This document shows positions 4,986 through 10,277 of a stretch of DNA of 10,277 bases, piece after piece. The stretch spans positions 1 to 10,277 of the forward strand of contig CAKTPV010000037.1 of assembly GCA_934591815.1 (NCBI GenBank). The letters are read 5' to 3'. A program made the position numbers and the translations under genes. This DNA is from an uncultured Oscillospiraceae bacterium. GTDB lineage: Bacteria > Bacillota > Clostridia > Oscillospirales > Oscillospiraceae. The notes below the pieces were generated by a model, which did not search any database, was not told the origin of the DNA, and saw only the letters and a program-made list of their open reading frames with translations. How positions within the stretch are numbered: the stretch's first letter is position 1; each line of letters begins with the position of its first letter.

Positions 4986-6200
4986 ATGATTAAACGCGAA
5001 CTGTATATGAGCCGTATCCGTCCGTTCATCGGAACGGAGCTGGTCAAGGTCATGACCGGTATCCGCCGCTGCGGAAAGTCGGTCATGTTGGAGCTGATTC
5101 AGCAGGAGCTTGTGGAGTCCGGCGTCAGCCCGACGCAGTTTATCTCCATCAATTTTGAGGATATGAGCTATTCCCATCTGCAAACCGCTCAAGCACTGCA
5201 CGACGAAATCACCAAACGCGCCAAGGAAATCGGCGGCAAGGTCTACCTCTTTTTCGATGAGATCCAGGAGGTCAAGGACTGGGAAAAGTGCATCAACTCT
5301 CTCCGCGTCTCGCTGGATTGCGACATCTACATCACGGGCTCCAATGCAAAGCTACTGTCCGGTGAGCTTGCGACCTATTTAGGTGGACGCTATGTGGAGT
5401 TTGTGATCTATCCGTTCTCATTTGGGGAGTTCATGGAGCTGTACCGTTCGATCACACCCGATGCGTCCATTCAGCAGTGTTTCCAAAAGTACCTGCTTGC
5501 CGGAGGAATGCCCTACCTCGCAAACCTCCGCTATGCGGATGCGCCGTCCAAGCAATATCTTCACGATCTGTTCAACTCTGTCCAGCTCAAGGACATCGTG
5601 AAGCGAAATAAAATCCGGGATGTAGATTTGCTGGAACGGATCATTGCCTATGTGATCGCCAATGTGGGAACGACCTTCTCTGCGACCTCGCTTGCAAAGT
5701 TCCTGAAAAATGAGCAGCGCACCGTTGCCCCGGAAACAATTCTGAACTATATCAAATACTGCTGCGAGGCGTACCTGTTCTATCAGGTAAAGCGGGAGGA
5801 TTTGCAGGGCAAACAGATCCTTGCCTCCAATGAGAAGTATTATATTGCCGATCATGGCATCCGCGAGGCGGTCTTCGGCGGCAATATGCGGGACATCAAT
5901 CTCATTCTGGAAAATATCGTATATCTGGAGCTGCTGCGCCGGGGCTATGAAGTGACTGTCGGCAGAACAGGCGATAAGGAAATTGATTTTGTATGCGACA
6001 AGCGCGGCGAAAAGCTGTACGTTCAGGTGTGTTATCTGCTCGCTTCTGATGAAACGGTCAACCGCGAGTTCGGCGCGTATGACTCTATCCGCGACAACTT
6101 TCCGAAATACGTTGTTTCCCTCGATGAGTTTGACATGAGCCGAAACGGTATCAAACACCGGAATATCCGCGACTTCCTCTTGGCGGAGGAATGGAACTAA
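4986..6200 (+). CDS. AAA-family ATP-binding protein with C-terminal DUF4143 domain
   Basis: 404 residues, the normal size for this widespread, poorly understood family. The N-terminal P-loop domain has Walker A GIRRCGKS (25-32), Walker B YLFFDEIQ (87-94) and a sensor-1 region ITGSNAKLL (116-124). A helical linker (about 190-280) leads to the DUF4143 domain, which looks like a PD-(D/E)XK nuclease fold: E309 and E315 on a helix, the acidic strand GDKEIDF (329-335), then YVQV (345-348), where the usual ExK lysine position is not Lys. Whether it can cut DNA is therefore doubtful. No signal peptide or membrane segment is seen. It is the sole gene of the putative element. The codons are less GC-rich than those of the flanking genes. 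Its role (defence, element maintenance or other) is unknown. Confidence 0.93.
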   Translation: MIKRELYMSRIRPFIGTELVKVMTGIRRCGKSVMLELIQQELVESGVSPTQFISINFEDMSYSHLQTAQALHDEITKRAKEIGGKVYLFFDEIQEVKDWEKCINSLRVSLDCDIYITGSNAKLLSGELATYLGGRYVEFVIYPFSFGEFMELYRSITPDASIQQCFQKYLLAGGMPYLANLRYADAPSKQYLHDLFNSVQLKDIVKRNKIRDVDLLERIIAYVIANVGTTFSATSLAKFLKNEQRTVAPETILNYIKYCCEAYLFYQVKREDLQGKQILASNEKYYIADHGIREAVFGGNMRDINLILENIVYLELLRRGYEVTVGRTGDKEIDFVCDKRGEKLYVQVCYLLASDETVNREFGAYDSIRDNFPKYVVSLDEFDMSRNGIKHRNIRDFLLAEEWN

Positions 6201-6207
6201 GTACGAA

Positions 6208-6241
6208 GCCCGGCATCACGTCAAATGGCGCGATGCCGGGC
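6208..6241 (+). terminator. Hairpin after the ATPase gene, weak terminator candidate
   Basis: A perfect 10-bp stem, GCCCGGCATC (6208-6217) with GATGCCGGGC (6232-6241), and a 14-base loop, starting 7 bases after the ATPase stop. No T-run follows, so intrinsic termination would be inefficient. Confidence 0.45.
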
Positions 6242-6366
6242 GTTGCCCGCTGCTTTACAGATTTGCTTAGAGAGTTAATTAAGAAAACCAGTATTAGCCA
6301 GAGAAAGAGAATGCAAGTGGCTCCGGAAGATTTGCGAATAAGTGGAGAGTTTTTTCGCACGATGGC

Positions 6367-6395
6367 TTGTGAAGAAGGACGTTATATGCTATAGT
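6367..6395 (+). promoter_or_regulatory. Outward promoter at the element's right end, reading into ychF
   Basis: TTGTGA (6367-6372), 17-bp spacer, TATAGT (6390-6395), with the extended -10 motif TGC directly before it (6387-6389). The predicted start near 6402 leaves a 100-base leader before ychF. No other promoter is needed for ychF. Confidence 0.7.
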
Positions 6396-6428
6396 TTATT
6401 ACAATTTGAAAAAGTGCAGCAAAACCAA

Positions 6429-6450
6429 AATGGTACAGTAATGGTACAGT
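6429..6450 (+). repeat. Tandem arm-like repeats, cluster c
   Basis: Two exact copies of AATGGTACAGT (6429-6439, 6440-6450), period 11 bp, about 55 bp left of the right core. They resemble the arm-type integrase sites often found beside attachment sites of Firmicute integrative elements; this likeness is from general knowledge. Confidence 0.65.
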
Positions 6451-6503
6451 AAGTGCTGTTCAAGTGCCGAAAACCCTTGAAAAATAAGGAGTTGTGAGAA
6501 AAG

Positions 6504-6523
6504 ATGAAATTAGGTATCGTGGG
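6504..6523 (+). repeat. Right 20-bp direct repeat (putative attR core), start of intact ychF
   Basis: Identical to 4412-4431 and covering codons 1-6 of ychF plus two bases. These codons (TTA, GGT) are AT-rich compared with the GC-ending codons that follow (CTG CCC AAC GTG GGC), in keeping with a core brought in by a mobile element. Confidence 0.8.
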
Positions 6524-7619
6524 ACTGCCCAACGTGGGCAAGAGCACTCTGTTCAACGCCATCACCAACGCCGGGGCGGAGAGCGCCAACTATCCGTTCT
6601 GCACCATCGAACCCAATGTGGGCATGGTGGCTGTGCCGGATGCCCGGCTGGACAAGCTGGCGGAGATGTACCAGCCGGACAAGAAGACCCCGGCGGTCAT
6701 CGAGTTCGTGGACATCGCGGGTCTGGTGAAGGGCGCCAGTCAGGGCGCGGGACTTGGCAACAAGTTTCTGGAGAACATCCGCCGCACCGACGCCATCGTC
6801 CATGTGGTGCGCTGCTTCGACGATGAGAACATTATGCACGTGGTGGCGGACGCCAGCCAGAACGTGCCGGTGGACCCGCTGGGCGACATCGGCACCATCG
6901 ATCTGGAGCTGATCATGGCCGATCTGGAGATGGTGAACCGCCGGGTGGAGAAGGCGGCCAAGGCCGCCAAGGGCGACAAGAAGTTCCTCCGCGAGGCGGA
7001 GGTGTTCAAGGCGCTGGCCGCCCATCTGGATGCCGGCAAGTCCGCCCGCACCTTTGAGTGCGACAAGGAGGACCGCGCCATCATCGAGACGGCGGATCTG
7101 CTGAGCCTGAAGCCCATCATCTACGCCGCCAACATGGACGAGGACGGCTTTGCCGACTGCGAGAGCAACGACTATTTCCGGGCTGTTCGCGAGCTGGCGG
7201 AGAAGGAGGGGGCGCAGGTGCTGCCCATATGCGCCAAGCTGGAGCAGGACATCGCCGAGCTGGACGATCCGGAGGAGCGGGCCATGTTCCTGGCCGATCT
7301 GGGCATCGAGAAGTCCGGCCTCGACCGGCTGATCCAGTGCAGCTACGATCTGCTGGGCCTCATCTCCTTCCTGACCTACGGCAAGGACGAGTGCCGCGCA
7401 TGGACGATCAAGAAGGGCACCAAGGCGCCGCAGGCCGCCGGGAAGATCCACTCCGACATTGAGCGGGGCTTTATCCGTGCCGAGACCATCAACTTCGACG
7501 AGATGATGGCCTGCGGCGGCAGTGTGACCGCCGCCAAGGAGAAGGGGCTGCTGCGCTCCGAGGGCAAGGAGTATGTGGTCAAGGATGGCGACATGATCTA
7601 CTTCCGCTTCAACGTGTGA
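6504..7619 (+). CDS. ychF: YchF/Ola1-type ribosome-associated ATPase
   Basis: 371 residues (family about 363-370). A cytosolic Obg-related P-loop enzyme that prefers ATP, binds ribosomes and takes part in stress and translation control. Motifs: P-loop GLPNVGKST (7-15), switch [12 protein letters not shown] (70-79), the non-canonical G4 NMDE (210-213) that replaces NKxD and explains ATP preference, a coiled-coil insertion at about 135-200 rich in Lys/Glu, and a C-terminal TGS domain from about residue 285 ([20 protein letters not shown] onward, ending [11 protein letters not shown]). An in-frame TGA at 6495-6497 fixes the ATG at 6504. AAGGAG lies 12 bases upstream, somewhat far. The coding region is intact although its upstream region has been replaced by the element. 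Confidence 0.97.
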   Translation: MKLGIVGLPNVGKSTLFNAITNAGAESANYPFCTIEPNVGMVAVPDARLDKLAEMYQPDKKTPAVIEFVDIAGLVKGASQGAGLGNKFLENIRRTDAIVHVVRCFDDENIMHVVADASQNVPVDPLGDIGTIDLELIMADLEMVNRRVEKAAKAAKGDKKFLREAEVFKALAAHLDAGKSARTFECDKEDRAIIETADLLSLKPIIYAANMDEDGFADCESNDYFRAVRELAEKEGAQVLPICAKLEQDIAELDDPEERAMFLADLGIEKSGLDRLIQCSYDLLGLISFLTYGKDECRAWTIKKGTKAPQAAGKIHSDIERGFIRAETINFDEMMACGGSVTAAKEKGLLRSEGKEYVVKDGDMIYFRFNV

Positions 7620-7632
7620 GACAGTAAATAAG

Positions 7633-7669
7633 GGACGGCACGGGGATTTTCCCCGCGCCGTCCTTTTTT
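7633..7669 (+). terminator. Intrinsic terminator of ychF
   Basis: Stem GGACGGC/GCCGTCC plus CGGGG/CCCCG with one internal A-C mismatch, loop ATTTT, and six T (7664-7669) directly after the stem. Confidence 0.95.
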
Positions 7670-7724
7670 GTGGCACTTTTTCGGAGGCTAACCCCTTTTT
7701 TCGACAAATTTCGCGGTGCGCCTG

Positions 7725-7733
7725 TGGTATCAT
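7725..7733 (+). promoter_or_regulatory. Extended -10 promoter of the sipA-like/sortase unit
   Basis: TGG followed by TATCAT (7728-7733), an extended -10. No good -35 is seen at 16-18 bp (TCGACA at 7701 is 21 bp away). The predicted start near 7740 fits the ribosome binding site AGGGGGG at 7746-7752. Confidence 0.5.
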
Positions 7734-7758
7734 GCGGGCAGTGACAGGGGGGACGAAT

Positions 7759-8289
7759 ATGGAGGGGGAGAGAAGCGCGCCGCCGCGGGGGGCGGAGCGG
7801 GCGCGGCTTCGGCATCTGGCGCTGTCGCTGCTGCTGCGTCTGGCGGCGGTGGCGGCAGCGCTGGCATTGCTGCTGGGTGTGGTGCTGCTGGTGACGCAGG
7901 CCCATGGGCAGGATATGTTTCCGGCGGTGAAGGACGGCGACCTGCTCGTCGCCTACCGGCTCCAACGCCGCTGGGCGCAGGACGATGTGGTGCTGTACCG
8001 GCAGGGGGATGTGCTGCGGGCAGGGCGGATCGCGGCGGTGAGCGGCGATGTGGTGATGCTGGACGAGAGCGGTGAGCTGCGGGTCAACGGCACGCTCCAC
8101 GCCGGTGAGATCCTGTACCTCACCTATCCGGCGGGGGATTTGGTATATCCCTACACCGTGCCGGAGGGCTGCCTGTTTCTGCTGAACGACTGCCGGACGC
8201 GGGGGGAGGACAGCCGGCATTTCGGCGGCGTGCCGGAGAAGAACGTGGCCGGGAAGGTCATTACGCTGCTGCGCCGCCGTGGACTGTGA
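7759..8289 (+). CDS. Signal-peptidase-I-like protein with Asp/Gly in place of the Ser/Lys dyad (SipA-like)
   Basis: 176 residues. One membrane segment at about 20-46, then an outward-facing S26-fold domain. The box normally containing the nucleophile (SMxP) reads QDMFP, giving Asp at residue 52. The box normally holding the general-base lysine (KRVxGxPGD) reads GRIAAVSGD, giving Gly at residue 89. The downstream structural box NDCRTRGEDSRHFG (143-156) is intact, so the fold is kept while the catalytic pair is lost. The pilus-assembly factor SipA of Streptococcus pyogenes is known for the same Asp/Gly replacement and acts without peptidase activity. The start at 7759 is chosen over 7732 because the latter lies in the -10 box and AGGGGGG precedes 7759. 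It is followed by a class B sortase with a GTGA overlap, so a role in surface-protein or pilus assembly is inferred. Confidence 0.88.
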   Translation: MEGERSAPPRGAERARLRHLALSLLLRLAAVAAALALLLGVVLLVTQAHGQDMFPAVKDGDLLVAYRLQRRWAQDDVVLYRQGDVLRAGRIAAVSGDVVMLDESGELRVNGTLHAGEILYLTYPAGDLVYPYTVPEGCLFLLNDCRTRGEDSRHFGGVPEKNVAGKVITLLRRRGL

Positions 8290-9026
8290 GGGAGGTGAGG
8301 GCGCTGGCCTACAAGGTGCTGAAGTTTTTCGATGATCTGACCAGCGCGGTGGTGGCGGTGCTGCTGATGCTGCTGGCGGTGTACGCGGGGTACGCCCTGT
8401 GGGACAACCAGCAGGTGTACGCGGCGGCGGAGGAGGTACGCGCCTCGCTGCTGGAGCTGAAGCCGTCGCTGGACGGCCCGTCCTTCGCGGAGCTGCGTGC
8501 GATCAACCCGGATGTGTGCGCGTGGGTGACGCTGGACGATACCGGTGTGGACTACCCCGTGGTACAGGGACGGGACAACCTGACATATGTGAACACCGAC
8601 GTGTACGGGAAATTCTCACTGGCGGGTACTATCTTTCTGGACAGCCGCTGCGCCTCGGATTTTTCGGACGCCTACGGCCTGCTGTACGGCCACCACATGG
8701 TCAGCGGCCAGATGTTCGGTGATCTGGAGAACTATCAGGACGCGGCATTTCTGCGGGAGCATACGGCGGGTGCGCTGCTGCTGCCGGACAGGGCCTGCCG
8801 TTTGGAGGTGCTGGGCTGTCTGCTGCTCCCGGCATCGGAAAGGCGCATCTTTGCACCGGAGGAGCAGCAGGACACGGCGGCGCTGCTGGACTGGGCGGCG
8901 GATGCGGCGCTGTGCTGGCGGGAGGAGGCGCGCCCGCCGGAGCAGGTGCTGGCGCTGACCACCTGCTCGTCGGCGTTCACCGATGCGCGCACCGTGGTGC
9001 TGGCGGCGGTATGGCAAGAGGGATGA
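8286..9026 (+). CDS. Class B sortase
   Basis: 246 residues. Membrane-anchored cysteine transpeptidase that cuts a C-terminal sorting signal and joins the protein to the cell wall or to a pilin subunit. One N-terminal membrane segment (about 17-38) and an extracellular domain with catalytic His136 in LLYGHHM, Cys227 in LTTCSS and Arg235 in DARTVV. The segment WVTLDDTGVDYPVVQG followed by NTDVYGKFSLAGTIFLD is characteristic of class B. The start GTG at 8286 overlaps the previous stop (GTGA) but has no clear Shine-Dalgarno. GTG at 8295 or a start after GGGAGGTGAGGG (8290-8301) are alternatives. The last five codons lie inside the terminator stem. The substrate is not in the window. The pairing with a SipA-like protein argues for pilin polymerisation over single-protein anchoring. 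Confidence 0.94.
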   Translation: MREVRALAYKVLKFFDDLTSAVVAVLLMLLAVYAGYALWDNQQVYAAAEEVRASLLELKPSLDGPSFAELRAINPDVCAWVTLDDTGVDYPVVQGRDNLTYVNTDVYGKFSLAGTIFLDSRCASDFSDAYGLLYGHHMVSGQMFGDLENYQDAAFLREHTAGALLLPDRACRLEVLGCLLLPASERRIFAPEEQQDTAALLDWAADAALCWREEARPPEQVLALTTCSSAFTDARTVVLAAVWQEG

Positions 9027-9063
9027 GGGAGAACCTCATCCCTCTTGCCATTGCCGGTTTTTT
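9011..9063 (+). terminator. Terminator overlapping the end of the sortase gene
   Basis: A perfect 18-bp inverted repeat (9011-9028 with 9034-9051), loop GAGAA, then six T at 9058-9063 after a 6-base gap. The 5' arm includes the sortase stop codon and last five codons. Confidence 0.85.
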
Positions 9064-9073
9064 GGAGTACTAT
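9045..9073 (+). promoter_or_regulatory. Possible promoter of the HAD phosphatase gene
   Basis: TTGCCA (9045-9050), 17-bp spacer, TACTAT (9068-9073). The -35 lies in the 3' arm of the preceding terminator. A 7-bp inverted repeat, GCGGCGA/TCGCCGC (9080-9086, 9090-9096), sits at or just after the expected start point. Confidence 0.45.
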
Positions 9074-9123
9074 ACCGTTGCGGCGAATATCGCCGCGCTA
9101 CCCGATGAAAGGAATGAACCACC

Positions 9124-9765
9124 ATGAGATATAAAGCGATCCTGTTTGATATGGACGGCACGCTGCTGGATACACTGACAGATATGGCGGATGCGGTGAA
9201 CCACATCCTCTCCGTCCACGGCTGGCCCCTGCGCACCACCGAGGAGGTGCGGGCGTTCGTGGGCAACGGCGCACGGCGGCTGATGGAGCGCGCCGTCCCG
9301 CCGGAGGTCACCGGCGGCGATTTCGAGGCGGTGCTGACGGAGTACCGGGACTGGTATCAGGCCCACAACTGCGTGGCCACCGCGCCCTATCCCGGCATCC
9401 CGGCGCTGCTGGCGGCGCTGGCAGAGGCGGGCGTTAAGACGGCGGTGGTGTCCAACAAGCCGGACGCCACCACCAAAACACTGGCCGCCCGGTTCTTCCC
9501 GGGGCTGCCCGCCTTCGGACAGCGGGACGATGTGCCGCCCAAGCCCGCGCCCGATCTGGTGTTCCGTGCACTGGAAACGCTGGGTGTGGACGCCGCCGGC
9601 GCCGTCTATGTGGGCGACAGCGAGGTGGACGTGGCCACGGCGCGGAACGCGGGGCTGCCGCTGGCGGCGGTGAGCTGGGGCTTCCGGGGCCGCCGGGCAC
9701 TGGCGGAGGCCGGTGCGCCGGTCATCGTGGACACGGCGGCGGAGCTGCTGGAGGTTCTGCGGTAA
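9124..9765 (+). CDS. gph: HAD-superfamily phosphatase, phosphoglycolate-phosphatase-like
   Basis: 213 residues, normal for Gph-type HAD enzymes. Cytosolic Mg-dependent phosphatase. Motif I DMDGTLLDT with nucleophile Asp9 and acid/base Asp11, motif II VVSNKP (Ser110), motif III Lys140 in PPKPAPD, motif IV GDSEVD (164-169) with Mg-binding Asp165 and Asp169. A helical C1 cap occupies about 18-85. The closest type is 2-phosphoglycolate phosphatase, which clears a by-product of DNA repair or oxygenation; a pyrophosphatase (PpaX-like) or other small phosphate-ester hydrolase is possible. The ATG follows GAAAGGAATG about ten bases upstream. It sits alone between a terminator and the thrS promoter. 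Confidence 0.9.
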   Translation: MRYKAILFDMDGTLLDTLTDMADAVNHILSVHGWPLRTTEEVRAFVGNGARRLMERAVPPEVTGGDFEAVLTEYRDWYQAHNCVATAPYPGIPALLAALAEAGVKTAVVSNKPDATTKTLAARFFPGLPAFGQRDDVPPKPAPDLVFRALETLGVDAAGAVYVGDSEVDVATARNAGLPLAAVSWGFRGRRALAEAGAPVIVDTAAELLEVLR

Positions 9766-9783
9766 AACGCGGGAAAACGCGGG
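9764..9783 (+). repeat. Tandem 10-bp repeat upstream of the thrS promoter
   Basis: Two exact adjacent copies of AAAACGCGGG (9764-9773, 9774-9783), starting in the gph stop codon and ending 8 bases before the -35 box. The period of about one helical turn would place both on the same face of the DNA. Confidence 0.6.
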
Positions 9784-9791
9784 AAGACCCG

Positions 9792-9820
9792 TTGACAAAC
9801 CGCAAAAAGCGGTTTATACT
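9792..9820 (+). promoter_or_regulatory. Promoter of the T-box/thrS transcript
   Basis: TTGACA (9792-9797), 17-bp spacer, TATACT (9815-9820). The spacer is almost wholly a perfect inverted repeat, AAACCGC/GCGGTTT around five A (9797-9815), sharing one base with each box. Confidence 0.88.
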
Positions 9821-9826
9821 ATTCCC

Positions 9827-10226
9827 CATCAAAAAGGCATTGACGGAGAAGAAGCTGTTTTTCCAACGGCCAAAGAGAGGGACGCCCCGGCTGAAAGCGT
9901 CCTGCCTGCGGCGCAGCCTGTACCACTCCCGAGCCGCCTGCGACGAGCAGGACGGGGACCTCCCGTTACAGAGGTCACGAGCGACGGCGTATGCCGGACC
10001 TCTTCCGCCGATACTGTGTTGCAGGAGCTTGAAATACAGACCGTATTCCTGCGCTCCTGCGCCTTGTCTCGACGAAAGATGTCTCGCCATCCGCAGCGGT
10101 ATGAAAAACGCTGTGCGTGCCGTAAGCAGGGTGGAACCGTGGAGTAAAGTCATTTACCTCACCCCTGACACACATCAGGGGTGGGGTTATTTTTATACCT
10201 GCCCCCAAAACAAGGAGGACTGTACC
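9827..10226 (+). promoter_or_regulatory. T-box leader, threonine type
   Basis: About 400 bases from the predicted start to the ATG. Stem I carries the AGAGAG motif (9874-9879). GGCTG (9889-9893) pairs with CAGCC (9914-9918), and below it the 3' side of the specifier loop reads TGTACCAC, with ACC (Thr) at 9922-9924 followed by A and then TCCC pairing with GGGA (9879-9882). The T-box sequence AGGGTGGAACCGTG is at 10128-10141; its TGGA would pair with an uncharged tRNA ending UCCA. Another hairpin, GCAGGAGC/GCTCCTGC (10021-10028, 10053-10060), lies between. Uncharged tRNA-Thr would stabilise the antiterminator and allow synthesis of the downstream synthetase. Exact stems other than those named were not worked out. 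Confidence 0.93.
10157..10196 (+). terminator. T-box regulated intrinsic terminator
   Basis: A 12-bp stem (10157-10168 with 10175-10186, one T-G pair), loop CACACA, then TTATTTTTAT. It lies 15 bases after the T-box sequence and 30 bases before the start codon. Confidence 0.93.
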
Positions 10227-10277
10227 ATGAGCGAGGAAAACATCTACACGTTTGAAAACGAGCAGTACCGCAAGACG
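10227..10277 (+). CDS. thrS: Threonyl-tRNA synthetase, first 17 codons (3' cut by window edge)
   Basis: ATG preceded by AAGGAGG 8 bases upstream. The visible residues MSEENIYTFENEQYRKT do not look like the ubiquitin-like TGS domain that begins most ThrRS proteins. They resemble shorter clostridial ThrRS forms that begin near the editing domain. The assignment depends mainly on the T-box upstream and its ACC specifier; the coding part alone is too short to prove it. Another T-box-controlled gene for threonine supply is the main alternative. Confidence 0.7.
   Translation, partial: MSEENIYTFENEQYRKT

Larger units (their letters stand above)
4412..6503 (+). mobile_element. Putative 2.1-kb integrated element at the ychF 5' end, DUF4143 ATPase cargo, no integrase
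   Basis: Bounded by exact 20-bp repeats of the ychF start region. Base composition is clearly more AT-rich than the flanks, at the ends above all. One large gene (the ATPase at 4986-6200) is present; the rest is non-coding. Tandem 11-bp repeats sit inside both ends (4554-4574 and 6429-6450), as expected for integrase arm sites. Removing the element and one core leaves an uninterrupted ychF with its own ribosome binding site. No tyrosine or serine recombinase, excisionase or transfer gene is seen, so it would need help in trans or is an eroded remnant. Confidence 0.62.
6201..6503. other. Non-coding right end of the element
   Basis: 303 bases without a supportable gene. It holds, in order, a 10-bp GC-rich hairpin after the ATPase, an outward promoter (6367-6395), tandem arm-like repeats (6429-6450) and the ribosome binding site used by ychF (AAGGAG at 6486-6491). 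A 67-codon frame (6191-6394) overlaps the ATPase end but has no recognisable family. Confidence 0.6.

Noticed and set aside
6191..6394. 67-codon frame overlapping the ATPase 3' end
   Set aside because: The start is one base from the only Shine-Dalgarno-like sequence, it crosses the 6208-6241 hairpin, and its end lies in the ychF promoter -10.
4412..6503. Insertion sequence with a DDE transposase
   Set aside because: No transposase gene or terminal inverted repeats were seen, and a 20-bp exact duplication covering a gene start is too long for most IS target duplications.
6510..7733. 407-codon minus-strand frame opposite ychF
   Set aside because: Antisense of a clearly real gene; it crosses the ychF terminator and has no motif.
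7732..7758. Longer start for the SipA-like protein
   Set aside because: The ATG at 7732 lies within the -10 box TATCAT, and a ribosome binding site precedes 7759.
7759..8289. Active signal peptidase I
   Set aside because: The fold and third conserved box are present, but the Ser and Lys positions read Asp and Gly.
9713..10153. 143-144-codon frames on both strands over the T-box leader
   Set aside because: The stretch has promoter, stem I, T-box and terminator signals. The frames start inside gph and read through RNA structure.

Overview
The window looks like chromosomal DNA from a G+C-rich, low-oxygen Firmicute, most likely a gut clostridium of the Oscillospiraceae/Ruminococcaceae type. This is an inference from a T-box leader, strong Shine-Dalgarno sites, a DegV protein, a class B sortase, a two-gene SufC/SufBD-like pair and heavy GC-ending codon use. 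No rRNA, tRNA or CRISPR array is seen.

Layout. 1-1436: the 3' part of a SufC-type ABC ATPase gene overlapping a short SufB/SufD-family gene, together a minimal Fe-S cluster assembly pair. A 19-bp bidirectional hairpin terminator (1443-1484) separates it from a convergent minus-strand operon, marR-degV (2780-1495). The promoter of that operon carries two copies of a 20-bp palindrome, probably the MarR autoregulatory operator. A divergent, near-consensus promoter (2913-2941) then drives a second MarR gene and a TauE/SafE (TSUP) membrane exporter (2992-4209).

4210-6503 is the unusual part. It is more AT-rich and holds a single large gene, an AAA-type ATPase with a C-terminal DUF4143 domain, flanked by two exact 20-bp copies of the ychF start region (4412-4431 and 6504-6523). 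The simplest reading is a 2,092-bp insertion into the 5' end of ychF by site-specific recombination. The left copy is a 15-codon ychF stub. The right copy starts the intact gene. The element appears to supply ychF with a new promoter (6367-6395) and ribosome binding site. Tandem ~11-bp repeats near both cores, and also to the left of the left core, resemble integrase arm sites. No integrase gene is present, so the element is either non-autonomous or a remnant. It may sit in tandem with the last ~200 bp of an older insertion.

6504-7619 is ychF with a clear terminator. 7759-9026 is a two-gene unit: a signal-peptidase-I-like membrane protein whose catalytic Ser and Lys positions are Asp and Gly, as in the pilus-assembly factor SipA of streptococci, followed with a GTGA overlap by a class B sortase. 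No pilin or other sortase substrate lies in the window. 9124-9765 is a phosphoglycolate-phosphatase-like HAD hydrolase. 9792-10226 is a promoter and a T-box leader with a likely ACC (Thr) specifier and an intrinsic terminator, leading into the first 17 codons of a probable threonyl-tRNA synthetase gene.
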